64,000 nucleotides of DNA from Typhlomys cinereus (taxonomy: Eukaryota > Chordata > Mammalia > Rodentia > Platacanthomyidae): NCBI GenBank assembly GCA_023101885.1, contig JALPQD010000102.1:5612227-5676226 (forward strand), read 5' to 3'. A program made the translations under genes and the position numbers. Below are positions 44,460-54,811 of this stretch, in pieces. The notes under the pieces were generated by a model that was not told the DNA's origin, did no database searches, and saw only the letters and a list, made by a program, of their open reading frames with translations. Every line of letters begins with the position of its first letter. Position 1 is the first letter of the stretch.

Positions 44460-45159
44460 TCAAGAGGTAATAAGGCATTAAGTATTTATTAATAAAGCCC
44501 AAGATAAACTGGCTACCAACAAGGGCGAGTTTAGTGAGCTAAACACAAGAAACACTTTTGAATGCAAAACACACGGAACAGTAATTGACCCTGGTTCAAC
44601 ACAGCGAAATACGTTATGGGGCCAATGTACTGAGAAAGGGACGGAATTAGCGCGAACCTGCAATGACAGTTTCTGCCTGCAGAGCTTGTGGAGTTGTTTT
44701 TTGGACTGCGGCGGTAAAAGCTGAAGTGGGCCCAGAAAACAAAACGCCCACCCCAGCTTAAGATACCAGGGCTCCGCTCGCACAGCAGCCAATACTATTT
44801 TCTACTTTGCATGTCAATGTTTTCATTGTGTAACTGACACAAACTGCCCAACAAAAGTAATTCTATCGCGAGAAGAGAGGAGAAAACAGACCAGGGTTAC
44901 TGCAGAGCGTTATAGGTTTTGAAATTGATCTCCCGCCACGCAACCGACGGACGGCACCCATTAAAAAAGTCCACTGAAGACGACAGAGACCTTCCTTCCA
45001 GGCGACCCTCAGTCCCCACGGCCTACCCTGGGTCTGGCTGTCAGTCAGCAAGAACACGGGCTCTTTGCACAAGCCCTTAAGGATAATCTTACACGTCTTC
45101 TGAGCTCAAGCGAATAAAAATACAAACCATTTAAAAAAAAATAGCAAGGATGAGGCAGG
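44460..45159. promoter_or_regulatory. Repeat-free upstream flank of CpG-island promoter
   Basis: About 700 bases with no recognisable repeat, CpG frequency rising toward the island and several isolated CpG-containing motifs (AATTAGCGCGAACC, GACTGCGGCGGT). This is where proximal regulatory elements or an antisense divergent transcript would lie. Minus-strand frames at 44,478-45,339 have no supporting domain and depend on the composition. Confidence 0.4.
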
Positions 45160-45181
45160 AACCACGATGTTGGCCGCCTCG

Positions 45182-45193
45182 CGCGCACGCGCA
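45182..45193 (+). promoter_or_regulatory. NRF1-type binding site
   Basis: CGCGCACGCGCA fits the NRF1 consensus YGCGCAYGCGCR at every position. NRF1 sites are typical of CpG-island promoters and are usually within about 100-200 bases of the start site, which fits transcription beginning around 45,230-45,400. Confidence 0.7.
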
Positions 45194-45211
45194 TCCGCTG
45201 AAATCCGGAGC

Positions 45212-45292
45212 GAGGGGCGTGTCCGAGACGAAGCCCCGCCTCCACCCGGAGGCCGGTCCCTCCGCAGCTCCGCCTCCTTCGCCCCACCCCTC
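45212..45292 (+). promoter_or_regulatory. GC boxes / Sp-KLF sites
   Basis: GAGGGGCGTGTCC (45,212-45,224), GCCCCGCCTCC (45,233-45,243, a reverse-strand GC box) and CGCCCCACCCC (about 45,280-45,290) are candidate Sp/KLF sites. A TGACGTGG complement (CCACGTCA, 45,327-45,334) further on is a CRE-like half site. Confidence 0.55.
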
Positions 45293-45339
45293 GGCGCCGG
45301 GGAGTGACTGACTCCCGCCAGCCCCTCCACGTCAATCAA

Positions 45340-45400
45340 TTCTCCTCCTCCTCCTCACTCTTCTCCTCCTCCTCGCACTCTCTGCACCTTGTTATTAATC
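45340..45400 (+). promoter_or_regulatory. Pyrimidine-rich probable initiator zone
   Basis: TCTCCTCCTCCTCCTCACTC-type sequence for 40-50 bases. TATA-less CpG-island promoters often start in such tracts. No TATA box lies about 30 bases upstream. The exact start is unknown. Confidence 0.4.
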
Positions 45401-45873
45401 TTCAAACCGATAGCGCCCGGACTCTTCGGCCCCCGGCCCTCGGGGGTGTGAACGTGCGCGAGCGGGAGAGAAGGCACCGGCAGCTGGCGTCTCGGCTCGG
45501 CCCCGGCGGCTCCGGCACTGCAGCACAGCCCCGCCGTCGCCGCCGCAGCCCCAGCGCCAGGAGGCCAAGGCCAAGGCCAGGCTCGCGGAGTGAGCGCCGC
45601 GTCTCCGGCGGCTGCGGGGGGCGCCGCTTCCTTCGGCCGGGGGGCTCTCGGTCGGCCGCCGCAGGGCCCGTCCGGCGCGCCCCGTGTCCCCGTCCTCGCG
45701 GTCCCCCTCCCCGTCCCCCTGATCGCTCTCTCCGTTCCGCTCTCTTCAGCCGCCCTCGGCCTCCGCGGTCGTTCCTCCGGCGGCCCGGCCCGGCCCGCCC
45801 GCCCCGCGTCCCCTCCGGCCGGAGCCTCTCCCCCCCGGCGGGCTGCCTGCATGTCTTTACTGCCCTCAGCCCC

Positions 45874-45957
45874 GCCGCCACCGCCGCCGCCGCCTCCCCC
45901 GCCGCCGCAGCTCCAGCAGCAGCCGTCTCGCCGCCGCCGCCGCCGCCGCCGCCGCCT
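45874..45957 (+). repeat. CCG/GCC trinucleotide-repeat tract in exon 1
   Basis: CCGCC-rich sequence from 45,873 with two repeat cores. The second is a perfect run of about eight CCG units at 45,931-45,954. It lies within 30 bases of the splice donor. If translated from 45,851 it encodes polyproline and then polyarginine. Confidence 0.9.
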
Positions 45958-45978
45958 GGACCCCGGCGCGCTGAATGC

Positions 45979-45986
45979 AGGTGAGG
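45979..45986 (+). other. Splice donor of exon 1
   Basis: AG|GTGAGG, a strong U1 match, at the 3' edge of the CCG-rich exon. The sequence downstream becomes GT/CG-rich and then loses CpG after about 47,240, as expected for an intron. Confidence 0.7.
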
Positions 45987-46499
45987 ACGGGGAACGGCGC
46001 GCGCGGGCCCCGGCCGCGGCTTCCCTCGGCGCGGTCGGGCGGGCGGGCGTGGGTGTTTGCGTGTGGGGCTGGACGCGCGCGCGCGCGCGTTTCCCCTGCC
46101 GCGGGGAAATGGCTGCTGTTGCTCCTTCTGGGCCTGCGGGGGAGAATGAGGTAGAGAGAGAGTGGCCTGGAGTGGGCGACAGGCGGACGCGTGTGGGTGT
46201 GTGTGAGTCGGGGCTCGGGCGGGCGGGCGGGCGGCGAGTGGGTGTGTGTCTGTATGTGTTTGTGTCGGGGGCCCGCGCGTGTGCGGAGCGGGGCCTGGGG
46301 CTCCGGGGGCGGCTGGCGTTGTCGCTCCCTCTCGGCTGGCCCGGGCCGCGCAGCCTCGGCGGTGAGGGCGGCTCGGCGGGCGGAGCGCGGCGGCGAGGGC
46401 GGCGGGGCGGCGTCCCCGAGGCCCGGCCGCGGCCACGGGAGGAAGCGCGCCGGCCTGCGGCGCGGCCTAACCGTCTTCGCGCCTCCCCGGACGCTCCCG

Positions 46500-46541
46500 G
46501 GACGCCGGGCTCGCGCGGGCCCCGGGCCTGGGCAGGTGAGG
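46500..46541 (+). other. Alternative donor candidate in CpG island
   Basis: CTGGGCAG|GTGAGGGG at 46,535/46,536 is also a consensus donor. It could end an alternative first exon lying within 46,000-46,535, but no independent start signal was seen. Confidence 0.3.
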
Positions 46542-46935
46542 GGCGGGGGCGGGCCGCGCCGATCGCCGTCTCCTCGGCCGCCTCCGCGTCTCCTCAGGAG
46601 AAGCTGGTCTGGGCGTTGCGCCTGCAGGCCTGCCCGGCCGGCCGCGGCGCGGGGGGGATGAAGTGAACCCCGCGGTCCAGCGCGGGGTCCGCGGCGTTCG
46701 CAGCTCCCGTCGGCGTCTCCCGCGGGGCGTGTGGAGCGGGGCCGAGGACCGAGGTGACTGTTGTCGTTGGTGGTTGCTGAAGATACTTTTCTCGTGGGTG
46801 AGGTGTCATTTCCCCCCTTACGCAAACCCCCCCGGCGAGGCAGGGCCGGCGACGGCCGCCGCCTCCCGCGGCCCGTGGCGGCGGCGAGCTGGGCTCGATC
46901 CTGCGCTGTGGAAGCGGCTTTCTCCTGCCTCCTAG

Positions 46936-47205
46936 GGGAGAGGCGCGGCGCGGCGGCCGCGGAGGGCGGGAGGAAGAGGAAGTTGTGGAGCTGTCACGAC
47001 CCGCGGGCGCCGTGCTCGGGCGGGCGCGGAGGGCGAGCTGCTGTTTGTACACAGGGAGCACATGGCCGCCTCGCAGCGAGCGGCGCCGTCGATCGGCCCT
47101 CGGGATGGTCCGGCCAGTGCTTCCCTCTCCGCCCCCAAGCCCAGCCACGGCGCCCGCTTCTGCAAAGCCCGCATTTCAGAGTCAAAGCAGGCGGTGGCCG
47201 AAAAG
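46936..47205 (+). other. Candidate alternative exon in CpG island
   Basis: A polypyrimidine tract and acceptor (TTTCTCCTGCCTCCTAG, ending 46,935) and a donor (GCCGAAAAG|GTAAAA, 47,205/47,206) enclose 270 bases. Both signals are good. The segment contains an ATG (47,062) with an open frame to the donor and beyond. No homology supports a protein. It could be a rarely used exon or a chance pair. Confidence 0.3.
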
Positions 47206-47240
47206 GTAAAACCCGGACCCTCGAGACGTGCAGCGCGCTT

Positions 47241-47732
47241 CAGAACCGCACGCACAGGGCCCTGGACCAGTCCTGGTTTGCTGATCGGTTGCCTTCTCTC
47301 GGCATCGCCCCACAGCGAGCCCTCCACACACCTCGCAGAGCCGCGGTTTTCAAAATCCAAGGGCCGCGTAGCGCCAGAGCCTGCGCCCTTCTGAGAAACA
47401 GAGTGCTGTTCAGAAGTGGGAGAGGAGGAGACGTGAAGAGCAGTTTTCCATGACTACTTCTTGAGAATCAGTTTACCATAAGCAGTCCAGTAGAAAAAGT
47501 ACTTATAACTCTAGCTGGGCCATTCTTTTAAAGTTGTTCTGTAGTAGGGAGATGATACTTTTACAGCCAGGTGGTGAGAAGGATGAGAAAACATGTTTGG
47601 CACATAGGAGATGCTTAGTTAATTTTAGTTCTGCCTCCTGCAGCCCTGATTATAAGCATCGAAAAGCACTTATAAGTAAGTACACATACTTACTTAGAGC
47701 AGTGCTCCCTAACTGCGAGTTAGAAATCAAAA
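47241..47732. other. Intron sequence, unassigned
   Basis: CpG density drops here; no repeat or gene recognised. Confidence 0.4.
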
Positions 47733-47820
47733 CTGGAACTGGGGGTATAGCTTTGCTACAGCACTTGCCTTGAGTGTATGAGGCCCTGGGTTTGGCTGCT
47801 GGCACTAGAAGAAAGTGGAA
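47733..47820 (+). repeat. ID-like SINE
   Basis: AACTGGGGGTATAGCTTTGC, ACAGCACTTGCCTTGAGTGT, ATGAGGCCCTGGGTTTGG. Confidence 0.7.
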
Positions 47821-48240
47821 TATTTTAGAGTCCTTTGGTGAAGTATATATAAACATGATATGACATTGTCTCTCAGTTTCATTACTTTTTATGACTTTTT
47901 GTGCTGTATCCTTGAGGAATAAAATTTATAAATTAATGTGCATGTTCCAGTGCAGTCAGACATTTAAAAAGTCAAAGGAACCAGAGTTTATAAAGATTCA
48001 CAAGAAATGAATGTCAGAAATAAATGTCAAGTCAAAAAATGCTAATAATTCTTTTAGTTGATATTGACTGATTTTGGTAAAAAAACTTCTTGAAATATTT
48101 TTTAGAATGGAAACAAAACTATGTTGTCAGCAGACAATAATTCACTATTTTCTGTGTGTAGTAGCAGATGTAGTGTTTACTGAACTTTAAGTGTGCCATA
48201 TAGAAAAAATGATGTTATGTAGCATAAGATAAAGTCAATG
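47821..48240. other. Intron sequence, unassigned
   Basis: AT-rich, no supported feature. Confidence 0.4.
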
Positions 48241-48254
48241 AAAAGATTAAAGTG

Positions 48255-48405
48255 TTTCTTCTTTTTCCTTCCCTTCTTTCTTCCCTCCCTCCTTCCTTTC
48301 TTTCTTCCTTTCCCCAATATCTTGCTCTGTAGTCCAGGCTGCTTTAGACCAACAGTTTTCCTGCGTTAGCCTCCCTGGTGCTGGGATTATAATTAGGTGT
48401 CCCTC
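48255..48405 (-). repeat. B1 SINE, antisense, with pyrimidine tail
   Basis: A pyrimidine run (CTTTTTCCTTCCCTTCTTTC) is followed by TTGCTCTGTAGTCCAGGCTG, GTTAGCCTCCCTGGTGCTGG and GATTATAATTAGGTGTCCC. Confidence 0.8.
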
Positions 48406-48799
48406 ACAGGGCTCCAATTAAAGAACTTTCTATTTTCCTTTTTGTTTTGAGACAGTACAAAGTGAATGTGGGAGGAATTTCATTGGTTTATATCTTTGTT
48501 TACAATTGCCAGTTTTCCCAGTAATGTCTTTGATTCATATTAGCAATGATAAACTTTAAAAAATTAATTTTCTTAAATTTTCTAAATATGTAGTGAATTT
48601 TTCTAAAATTTAAAAACACTCATTGAAGCATTTTATATATATGTAAACATCCAGTGACTTTTTCTGGCATATAACTTACACATTAGAATATAAACATGCT
48701 TAAAGTTTGTATTGAATGTATGTGTATTTGCAAAAAAAAAACAAACCAGAATCATCTTTCATGTTTATATCTTAATTCTTAAGTATAAATAGTTTTTTA
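48406..48799. other. Intron sequence, unassigned
   Basis: AT-rich, no supported feature. Confidence 0.4.
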
Positions 48800-48895
48800 C
48801 ATTTTTTCTGACAGTATTGGGGATTAAACTTAGGCCTTCCTGTGAGTTCAGGAAGGATTTTATCACTGAAGTACAATCCCAGCAATTTTTAACAC
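48800..48895 (-). repeat. ID-like SINE, antisense
   Basis: CAGTATTGGGGATTAAACTT, AGGCCTTCCTGTGAGTTC, ATCACTGAAGTACAATCCC. Confidence 0.6.
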
Positions 48896-49049
48896 TTCAG
48901 TAAATAAAGATGAACATTGCCTTATTTGGTATTTGGCAAAGGAATTTTTATAAGCATTATGAAATTTTAAAGTCATATTTTTTTTTTTTTGATTTGGGAG
49001 GGTTAGGGAAAACATTTCTCTGTCATTATGAAAATAGATGATATCGAAC

Positions 49050-49165
49050 TTGTAAGATATTTACCCCTGTAATCCAGTACTTGGCTGGTGAAGGCAAAAT
49101 TGTGAATTCAGACTAGCCTGGATTTGGGTTTTAAGACCTTGTCACAAAAAATAAACTAAGCAACC
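49050..49165 (+). repeat. B1 SINE, 5' part weak
   Basis: TTACCCCTGTAATCCAGTAC, AAATTGTGAATTCAGACTAG and CCTTGTCACAAAAAATAAAC. Confidence 0.65.
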
Positions 49166-49614
49166 AAAAATAAAAATGCCCTTTCCCCCACCAAGCAAAA
49201 AAGATATTTGCAGAATGGATTCCTTAAAGGAGACATACTCAGTGCTTTTTTTAATAAATAAAAAATTATGTTACAACAAAATCAAGGTGTAGAGTATTGT
49301 TTAGGTTTTAAAATTTAATGCTAAAGAAACTTAATCTTTCTAGAATACTCATTATAAACATTTTGTGAGAGGGAATTGGAATACTTTTTTGTTTTACATG
49401 TATTATTTTGGTTAATGTTAATCAGAGAAATATAATAAGTACACTCAAATTCCAGTGGCTTTGCACATAGAACCGTATTTTTTGTTTGCATGGTAGTCCG
49501 GTGCTGGGTTTTGTGGTTAGTCATTGGTAATCTAGATACTTGAGCGCCTCACATTTTGTGACTTCACCATGTCTAGGGTTTTGGAATCCTGCCTTTTACT
49601 TACTACCATTTCTT

Positions 49615-50746
49615 TTTTTTCTTCTCACGTTTTATTTTTTTCTCTTAATCATATATGCCCAATAGGTACCCCCATCCTCTCCCTCCTTCCCTCCCCAGTT
49701 GATCCCCCCTTGCATTCTCCCCCCTTCTCCTCCTTCTTTTCACCCCCTCTCTCCCTCCTGCTCTCCCAGTGCCTCCCCCTTCCTCCTTCCCATCCCCTGG
49801 AGCATCCTTTTGTATGAATGCTGAACCTTTCTTTGAGTCCTCCACCCTAGTGAGGGGTTAAGGACTCAGTGGTGTAGCCTGGAGCCCCTTCTTGGGCTCC
49901 CCGTGAGTATGCTAACTCTATTACTACTGTTAATCCCTTGCCTCTAAGGATCCTACTGTCTGGAGCCTTCTCCCCTGTAATCCATGCTAGGCTTTGGGGG
50001 GTCGTTGACATGTCAGCCATTATGCAGGTCATGCAAAGTCCAATTCTGTCTGCTGCAGATCTAACTTGTGTGGAGTATCTTGCATATCAATGGTTCTACC
50101 CATCTTTAGGCTCTTACAATCTTGGTGCCCCCTCTTCCACAAGGTTCCCTGAGCTTTAGGATGGGGAGAGATTTGGCTGGTTTGGTTCCAGGTGATTAAT
50201 ATAGGGTTTTAGGTGTTCTGAGTTATGGTTTGTTGTTTTCAGTTTTGCTTTTCCTGCACTGCCTTTGGCTGTATCCTGATTGGTGTGGAAGGACACCTCC
50301 TAACCAAAGATAAAAGACTGTTTAAATGAAGATCTTAATATAAAAGGAGACTCAAAGGTAGATGGAGGAATAGGAGTTAGGACACAGCAGTGAGGTGTGT
50401 GTGGGGGGTCAGTGTCCCATTTGCGGGATGGGTATCATCTATTTGCCAGTCCCTATACCCTCTCTGATTGGTGAGATCAAACCTGTTCAGTCTCAAGTGA
50501 CCAAGAAGGGAAGTGAGAGTGAGCTGCATCAGATGTCTCACTACTTGCATGCAATACTTGGTGGTGACCTATTTTCTCTACTAAAGCGTGACCCCCTATC
50601 TCCTTTTTGGGGGCCCCTCCTTTCCCTTCCCTCCTGTCTGTAATCCTTTGCGATTACAGTAGGTATTACAGAGATTTACTTTTGAATATGTCATTAAGTG
50701 GGTTTGGAACTAGAATCCACCTATTAGGGAGTACTTATGGTGACTG
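49615..50746 (-). mobile_element. 1.13-kb 5'-truncated L1: whole 3'UTR, 10-bp TSD
   Basis: Reverse copy of the L1 3'UTR, more complete than the other tails. It runs from the A-tail complement (TTTATTTTTTTCTCTTAATC) through the C-rich tract (49,675-49,800) to the complement of AGGTGGATTCTAGTTCC, the point where copy C's 3'UTR begins, plus about 20-35 further bases (50,711-50,746). Direct repeats ACCATTTCTT lie at 49,605-49,614 and 50,747-50,756. The extra bases show where copy C is deleted. Frames inside are not genes. Confidence 0.9.
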
Positions 50747-50756
50747 ACCATTTCTT

Positions 50757-51764
50757 AAGAACGTTCAGTCTATACAGGACAAACATCACTAAATTGCATT
50801 GGCAAGAAATTGTGTTCATTATTTGAATATAAGGTTTAAGGATAATCTTCCTGGATAGTAGACAGTTTACCTTTGCTAAAAAGAGCATTTTGTGTTATTA
50901 GTTTAGATGGTGGTATGTACTTAGGAAATTATATCTAAAAGTTGAATTATAATACTGAAGAATTGCTTCCATCTTCAAAGCTAAATTGTGTGGTGATGGT
51001 GGGGGGAAGGGAGAAGGAAGATTACAACCCCAAGAGAGGAGGAGCTCTGTGGAGGGCTTGAATGAGGAGGGATATTTACCAGCTGTTTAAAGGTTTATGA
51101 TTTTATGAGAACAGTACAAAGTATATTCCATTTAGTAGGCCTCATTTTCGATCCAGTAATTGATAATTCATTGTGGTTTACTGTATTCGAGTTCTTTTTG
51201 TGCATTGAAATCTGTTGAGATACATAAATCCAGACTCTGAATTTCTAGGGTTTAGTTTTAAAGGGAACAATTTTTTTTTGTTTTAATTTTCTTTCTCTGT
51301 TGACAGGATAGAGCACTATTACTACTGCCACATGCCTTAGAGAAACACTATTTAGGTGAACCATGTTCCATTGTTTGCTGTTGCTGTTTTTGTAATCCTA
51401 AAGTCATTAAAATTAATATATGTGAGCCTTACTTCAGAAATAACAAAACTATTAAGCAAACAACAAATTTAATTATTAACTTGTGCTTGGTACTTCATGA
51501 TGAAAATACTGCACCTTTATTTGCTAGTTGCATTAACAGGGAATTCTAGTCATTGAATAGATTTCATCTCTGGACAACTCTAACTTTTAATTGAGTCATA
51601 ATTTATTCTTTCATTGTTCAAGAATTGTATCAGGTGAGACTACCCATTTTTATTCTTTCTTTTCCTAAGAGCTTTGTTGTGGATCCCTGAATCAGTAACT
51701 CAGTCTTGTCTTTTTTTCATTTTCTTCTTTTTTTTCTTGTGCCTTTCCCTCTGTCTGAAAAGAA
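50757..51764. other. Intron sequence, unassigned
   Basis: About 1 kb with no recognisable repeat or exon. Confidence 0.4.
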
Positions 51765-51985
51765 AGATTTTGTGTGTGGCATATGCATTTGTATTTGTGT
51801 GTGCAGGTGTTTGTATGGGTGCACATGAGGCCAGAGGTTTATGTCCCTAGCACTGAGATTACAGTGTACATGATACCATGCAGGTTTTTTATGTGAGTGC
51901 CTGGGACCCAAACTCAAATCTTGTGAGGCAAATCTTGTGATTGTGAGGCAAACACTTGACTGACTGTGCCATCTTGCCAGCCACA
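51765..51985 (-). repeat. B3-like SINE, antisense
   Basis: GTGTGCAGGTGTTTGTATGG, TGAGGCCAGAGGTTTATGTC, AGCACTGAGATTACAGTGTA, TTTATGTGAGTGCCTGGGAC and a head complement TGCCATCTTGCCAGCC. It includes a small internal duplication of AATCTTGTGAGGC/AATCTTGTGATTG. Confidence 0.7.
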
Positions 51986-52049
51986 GAAGGAAGACTTTTG
52001 ATGAGTTGTCTGGTTAATGTCTCCATGGTAAATACTTTTCATATTTTTT

Positions 52050-52298
52050 TTCTGTGTGTGTGTATATATATGTGTGTGCACCCATGCACGTGTGGAGCCC
52101 AAGGGTGACTTTGGGAATTACCCTGGATTATTCTACCTCCTTTGCTTTACTTTGGAGCTTCCCAGGATCTGCCTTCCAGTGCCATAAGTGTAAGTCCCTG
52201 CCATTTCATCCTGGTGTTTTTTTTTTTTTTGCATGGGATCTGAACTCAAGACCATCTGCTTAAGAGGCAGAGTCTTAACTTCTGAGCCATCTCTTGCC
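52050..52298 (-). repeat. B2-superfamily SINE, antisense
   Basis: GTGTGTGTATATATATGTGT, GGAGCCCAAGGGTGACTTTG, body and head complement TTCTGAGCCATCTCTTGCC. Confidence 0.85.
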
Positions 52299-52599
52299 TC
52301 TTCTATTTTTTTATTTTGAAAATTATTATGTCCATTCTAAAGAAATACATGAAAGATTTAGAAGAATTGTTATAAAACTTATAGGTTGGGTAAAGGAGTT
52401 ATTTCAAAACAACAAAGGAGTGTATACAAGAAAACTCATTAATGGTAAATGGACATGGTGAGAAGGAGCAGTGGATTATGAGTGGGTCAGATTATTTAAT
52501 AGAGGTTGAATTTGGGAAAACAACCTTTTTGAGATGTAGGTCACATACTTTAGAAGTAACCCATTTGCAGTATGTATCTCAGTAGTTTTTAATGAAATC

Positions 52600-53040
52600 A
52601 TTGTTGTACAGCCGTTACCACTCACATAATTTTCTCTTCTACAATATAATTCTGTTTTTTGAATCGCCATTTTTCTATACTCTTATATTGGTGCAATCAC
52701 TGATAGAACTTTCTGTCTCTAGAGATTTGTTTATAAAAATGGACTGTTAATATGTGGTATTTTATGACTTCTCATATGCCATGCTTTCAGATTTCATCCA
52801 TGTTATGTAATAGCACCTTATTCTTTTTATGACTAAATAGTATAGTATTTTATAGTTACATTATATTTTATGTATCCATTAATCAACTGATGAACTTTAG
52901 GGTTATTTCCACTTTTGGCTGTAATAATATTGCTGAGCATTCATGTTTATGACTCTTTTCAATTCTTTTTATCATGGACCTAGGAATGGAATGAGGTGCT
53001 CATTATCATGGAGTATCTTATATTTAAGCTTGTGAGGAAC
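52600..53040 (-). repeat. Old L1 fragment, antisense
   Basis: TTTTTATGACTAAATAGTAT, ATGTATCCATTAATCAACTG and GGGTTATTTCCACTTTTGGC are the reverse of the ORF2-end/3' region of old mammalian L1s. It continues at 53,400-53,800 after the SINE. Confidence 0.75.
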
Positions 53041-53154
53041 TTCTACTGTTTCTTAAAGCAGCAGACATTTGATTTCTCGCTCTCTCTTTCTGAGTGTGTT
53101 CATCTGCATGTGGTTATCAGTCTGACAATGGGTGTCTTCTGTCTATTTTATTAT

Positions 53155-53275
53155 TTTTTAAGACAGGGTCTGTCATCAAACCTGGAGCTTGCAATTTAGC
53201 TACATTGGCTTATTAGCAAGCTCCTCTTGCTCTCTCCCAAGTGCTAGGATTACAGATGTGTGCCCTGTTTTTAAA
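53155..53275 (-). repeat. B1 SINE, antisense
   Basis: TTTTTTAAGACAGGGTCTGT, AAACCTGGAGCTTGCAAT, CTCCCAAGTGCTAGGATTAC. Confidence 0.8.
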
Positions 53276-53399
53276 TTTTTAAATTTAAAATTTTGTTTTT
53301 ATGAGTCTTGGGAGCCTGCCTCAGCTCTTCATGGTAGCATGACAAGGACTTTTATTGATAGAGTCATCTCAACAGTCTGTATTTTACATTTATATTAGT

Positions 53400-53798
53400 G
53401 ATGTTTTAGGATGCTTGTTTTTCCAAACCCTTAAAAAATCTATTTTTGTCCTGTTAGTCCTTTTAGCTGTGGAGTGGTAGTTTTCATGTTATTTTGCACT
53501 TCTTTGGTACTTTTGCACTTCCTGAGGTATGGTATCCTTTTTTATGCTTATCAACCATTTGCATATATTCTTTGGAGAGAATTATGTAAATAGATTGAAA
53601 TTCTTTGCCTGTTTACATTGAGTTGCTTTTTTTTTGTATTGAGTTGTGAATCTCTGGTGTATTGTAGATATGTCCAGCTCATACATATATATTTCATATA
53701 TATATAGCCACCATTTTCTCCTAATCTTTGTTATCACTTTTCCTTATGGTGTCCTTTGAAGAATCAGATTTTAGCTTGATGAAATCAGTATACTTTTT
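53400..53798 (-). repeat. Old L1 fragment, antisense, continued
   Basis: TTGCACTTCTTTGGTACTTT, TATCAACCATTTGCATATAT, TTCTTTGCCTGTTTACATTG and GTATTGAGTTGTGAATCTC follow the same old L1 read in reverse. A (TA)-rich patch is at 53,683-53,706. Confidence 0.7.
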
Positions 53799-53799
53799 T

Positions 53800-53875
53800 T
53801 TTTTTTGGATGCTAAGGATTGCACCTAGGGCACACTAAGTTCATTTTCTGCTGAGCTAGTCTCTATGAAGTCAGT
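53800..53875 (-). repeat. ID-like SINE, antisense
   Basis: TTGGATGCTAAGGATTGCAC, CTAGGGCACACTAAGTTC, TGCTGAGCTAGTC. Confidence 0.6.
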
Positions 53876-54029
53876 CTTATTTATTTATCTTGTTGTTATA
53901 GCTTAGAAACCACTGCCTACCAAAGATTTGTCACCTCTTTTGAGTTACTGCCTGTGGTATCCTAGATGTCTTAATGCTCCTTTGCATGTGGACATCTATT
54001 CCAGTCCCATTTGTTTGATAAGACTTTTT

Positions 54030-54062
54030 TTTTTTAAACTTTATTTATTTATTTTGCCTGTG

Positions 54063-54103
<41 letters not shown>

Positions 54104-54112
54104 GGCACTGTG
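54030..54112 (-). repeat. B2-superfamily SINE, tail only
   Basis: ACTTTATTTATTTATTTTGC, a (TG)n run (54,066-54,098) and AAGAGGGCACTGTGTG, then unrelated sequence: a severely 5'-truncated copy. Confidence 0.8.
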
Positions 54113-54377
54113 TGAATAATATAAATCAGAGTTAGATGTACCAGTTGCAAATTCTGCCGAAAGAACAAAATTAAATTTAGGTTATGCAAACCTTAATGTA
54201 TAAACCTAGTCAAAGAATTTGGGACCTACATATTATATATCTATGGCTTCCTAAAAATGATGTTGATTATATTTTAAACTGCTAAATTATCTATATGGTT
54301 CATTCTACTATAGATTCATATATAGTGTGACATCTACATATAAATTTATGGAACAGTATAATGTGAATACAGAATAA
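54113..54377. other. Intron sequence, unassigned
   Basis: No supported feature. Confidence 0.4.
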
Positions 54378-54738
54378 CTGTGTTAGTCACTTTTTGTTGC
54401 TTGACAAAACAACTGGAGAAACAAAGGAGGAAAAGTTAATTTTGGCTCATGATTTTAGATGTTTCTGTCCATGCTGGCTAGCTCCATGGCTTTTGTGCCT
54501 ATGGCAAGGGAGAAGAAAGCTGATTTCTTCATGGCTAGGAAGCAGAGATGAGGTGGTACAGGATGTCCCTTTCTGGAGATATCCCTAGTGACCCCTTCCC
54601 TTCATCTGGGTTCTACTTTCTAATTTCTACAGTGTCCCAATAATGCTATCAGATTATGAATCTGTCAATGGATTAATCCACTGAGTAGATAAAAGTCTTC
54701 AAAATGTAGTCACTTTCTAAGAGCCCATCTTTTGATGG
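54378..54738 (-). repeat. LTR-like repeat 'family M'
   Basis: TGTTAGTCACTTTTTGTTGC, AAAAGTTAATTTTGGCTCAT, TCTTCATGGCTAGGAAGCAG. The TGTTAGTC...TTGCT start and general plan match mammalian MaLR LTRs such as MST/THE1 in layout. Confidence 0.65.
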
Positions 54739-54811
54739 GTAACCAAGTGTTTAAATAAATGCTACAGGGATGTAACCTTGGAAATAGTAAGAATTCAAAT
54801 CAGCAGAGTAT

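Larger units (their letters stand above)
45340..45980 (+). other. Predicted first exon (probably 5'UTR) of an unidentified gene
   Basis: The exon end is defined by the donor GAATGCAG|GTGAGG at 45,980/45,981, which fits the consensus (AG|GTRAG). The start is not defined; 45,340 is a guess. The first ATG (45,851) begins a frame that stays open to the donor and would read MSLLPSAPPPPPPPPP followed by QLQQQPS, an Arg run and LDPGALNAG. Its context (T at -3, T at +4) is poor. A second ATG (45,975), immediately after a TGA, would give only Met-Gln before the junction. Longer open frames through the exon begin at GTG and reflect composition. The likeliest reading is a non-coding or barely coding exon whose gene lies to the right, beyond this window. 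I could not name it. Confidence 0.6.
45160..47240. promoter_or_regulatory. CpG island
   Basis: Roughly 2 kb of very GC-rich DNA in which CpG is as frequent as GpC by eye, whereas CpG is rare in the flanks. There are no interspersed repeats. CpG islands of this size in mammals mark promoters of widely expressed or developmental genes. It includes the promoter, a first exon ending at 45,980 and the start of the intron, plus possible alternative exons. Confidence 0.95.

Noticed and set aside
45098..45130. AATAAAAATA motif as a TATA box or polyadenylation signal next to the CpG island
   Set aside because: It is an isolated AT motif. Its distance from the initiator zone (over 200 bases) does not fit a TATA box and no 3' exon context exists.
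45304..47453. Many long frames on both strands in the CpG island (up to 358 codons)
   Set aside because: Stop codons are rare in GC-rich DNA. The longest begin at GTG rather than ATG, overlap on both strands and show no domain.
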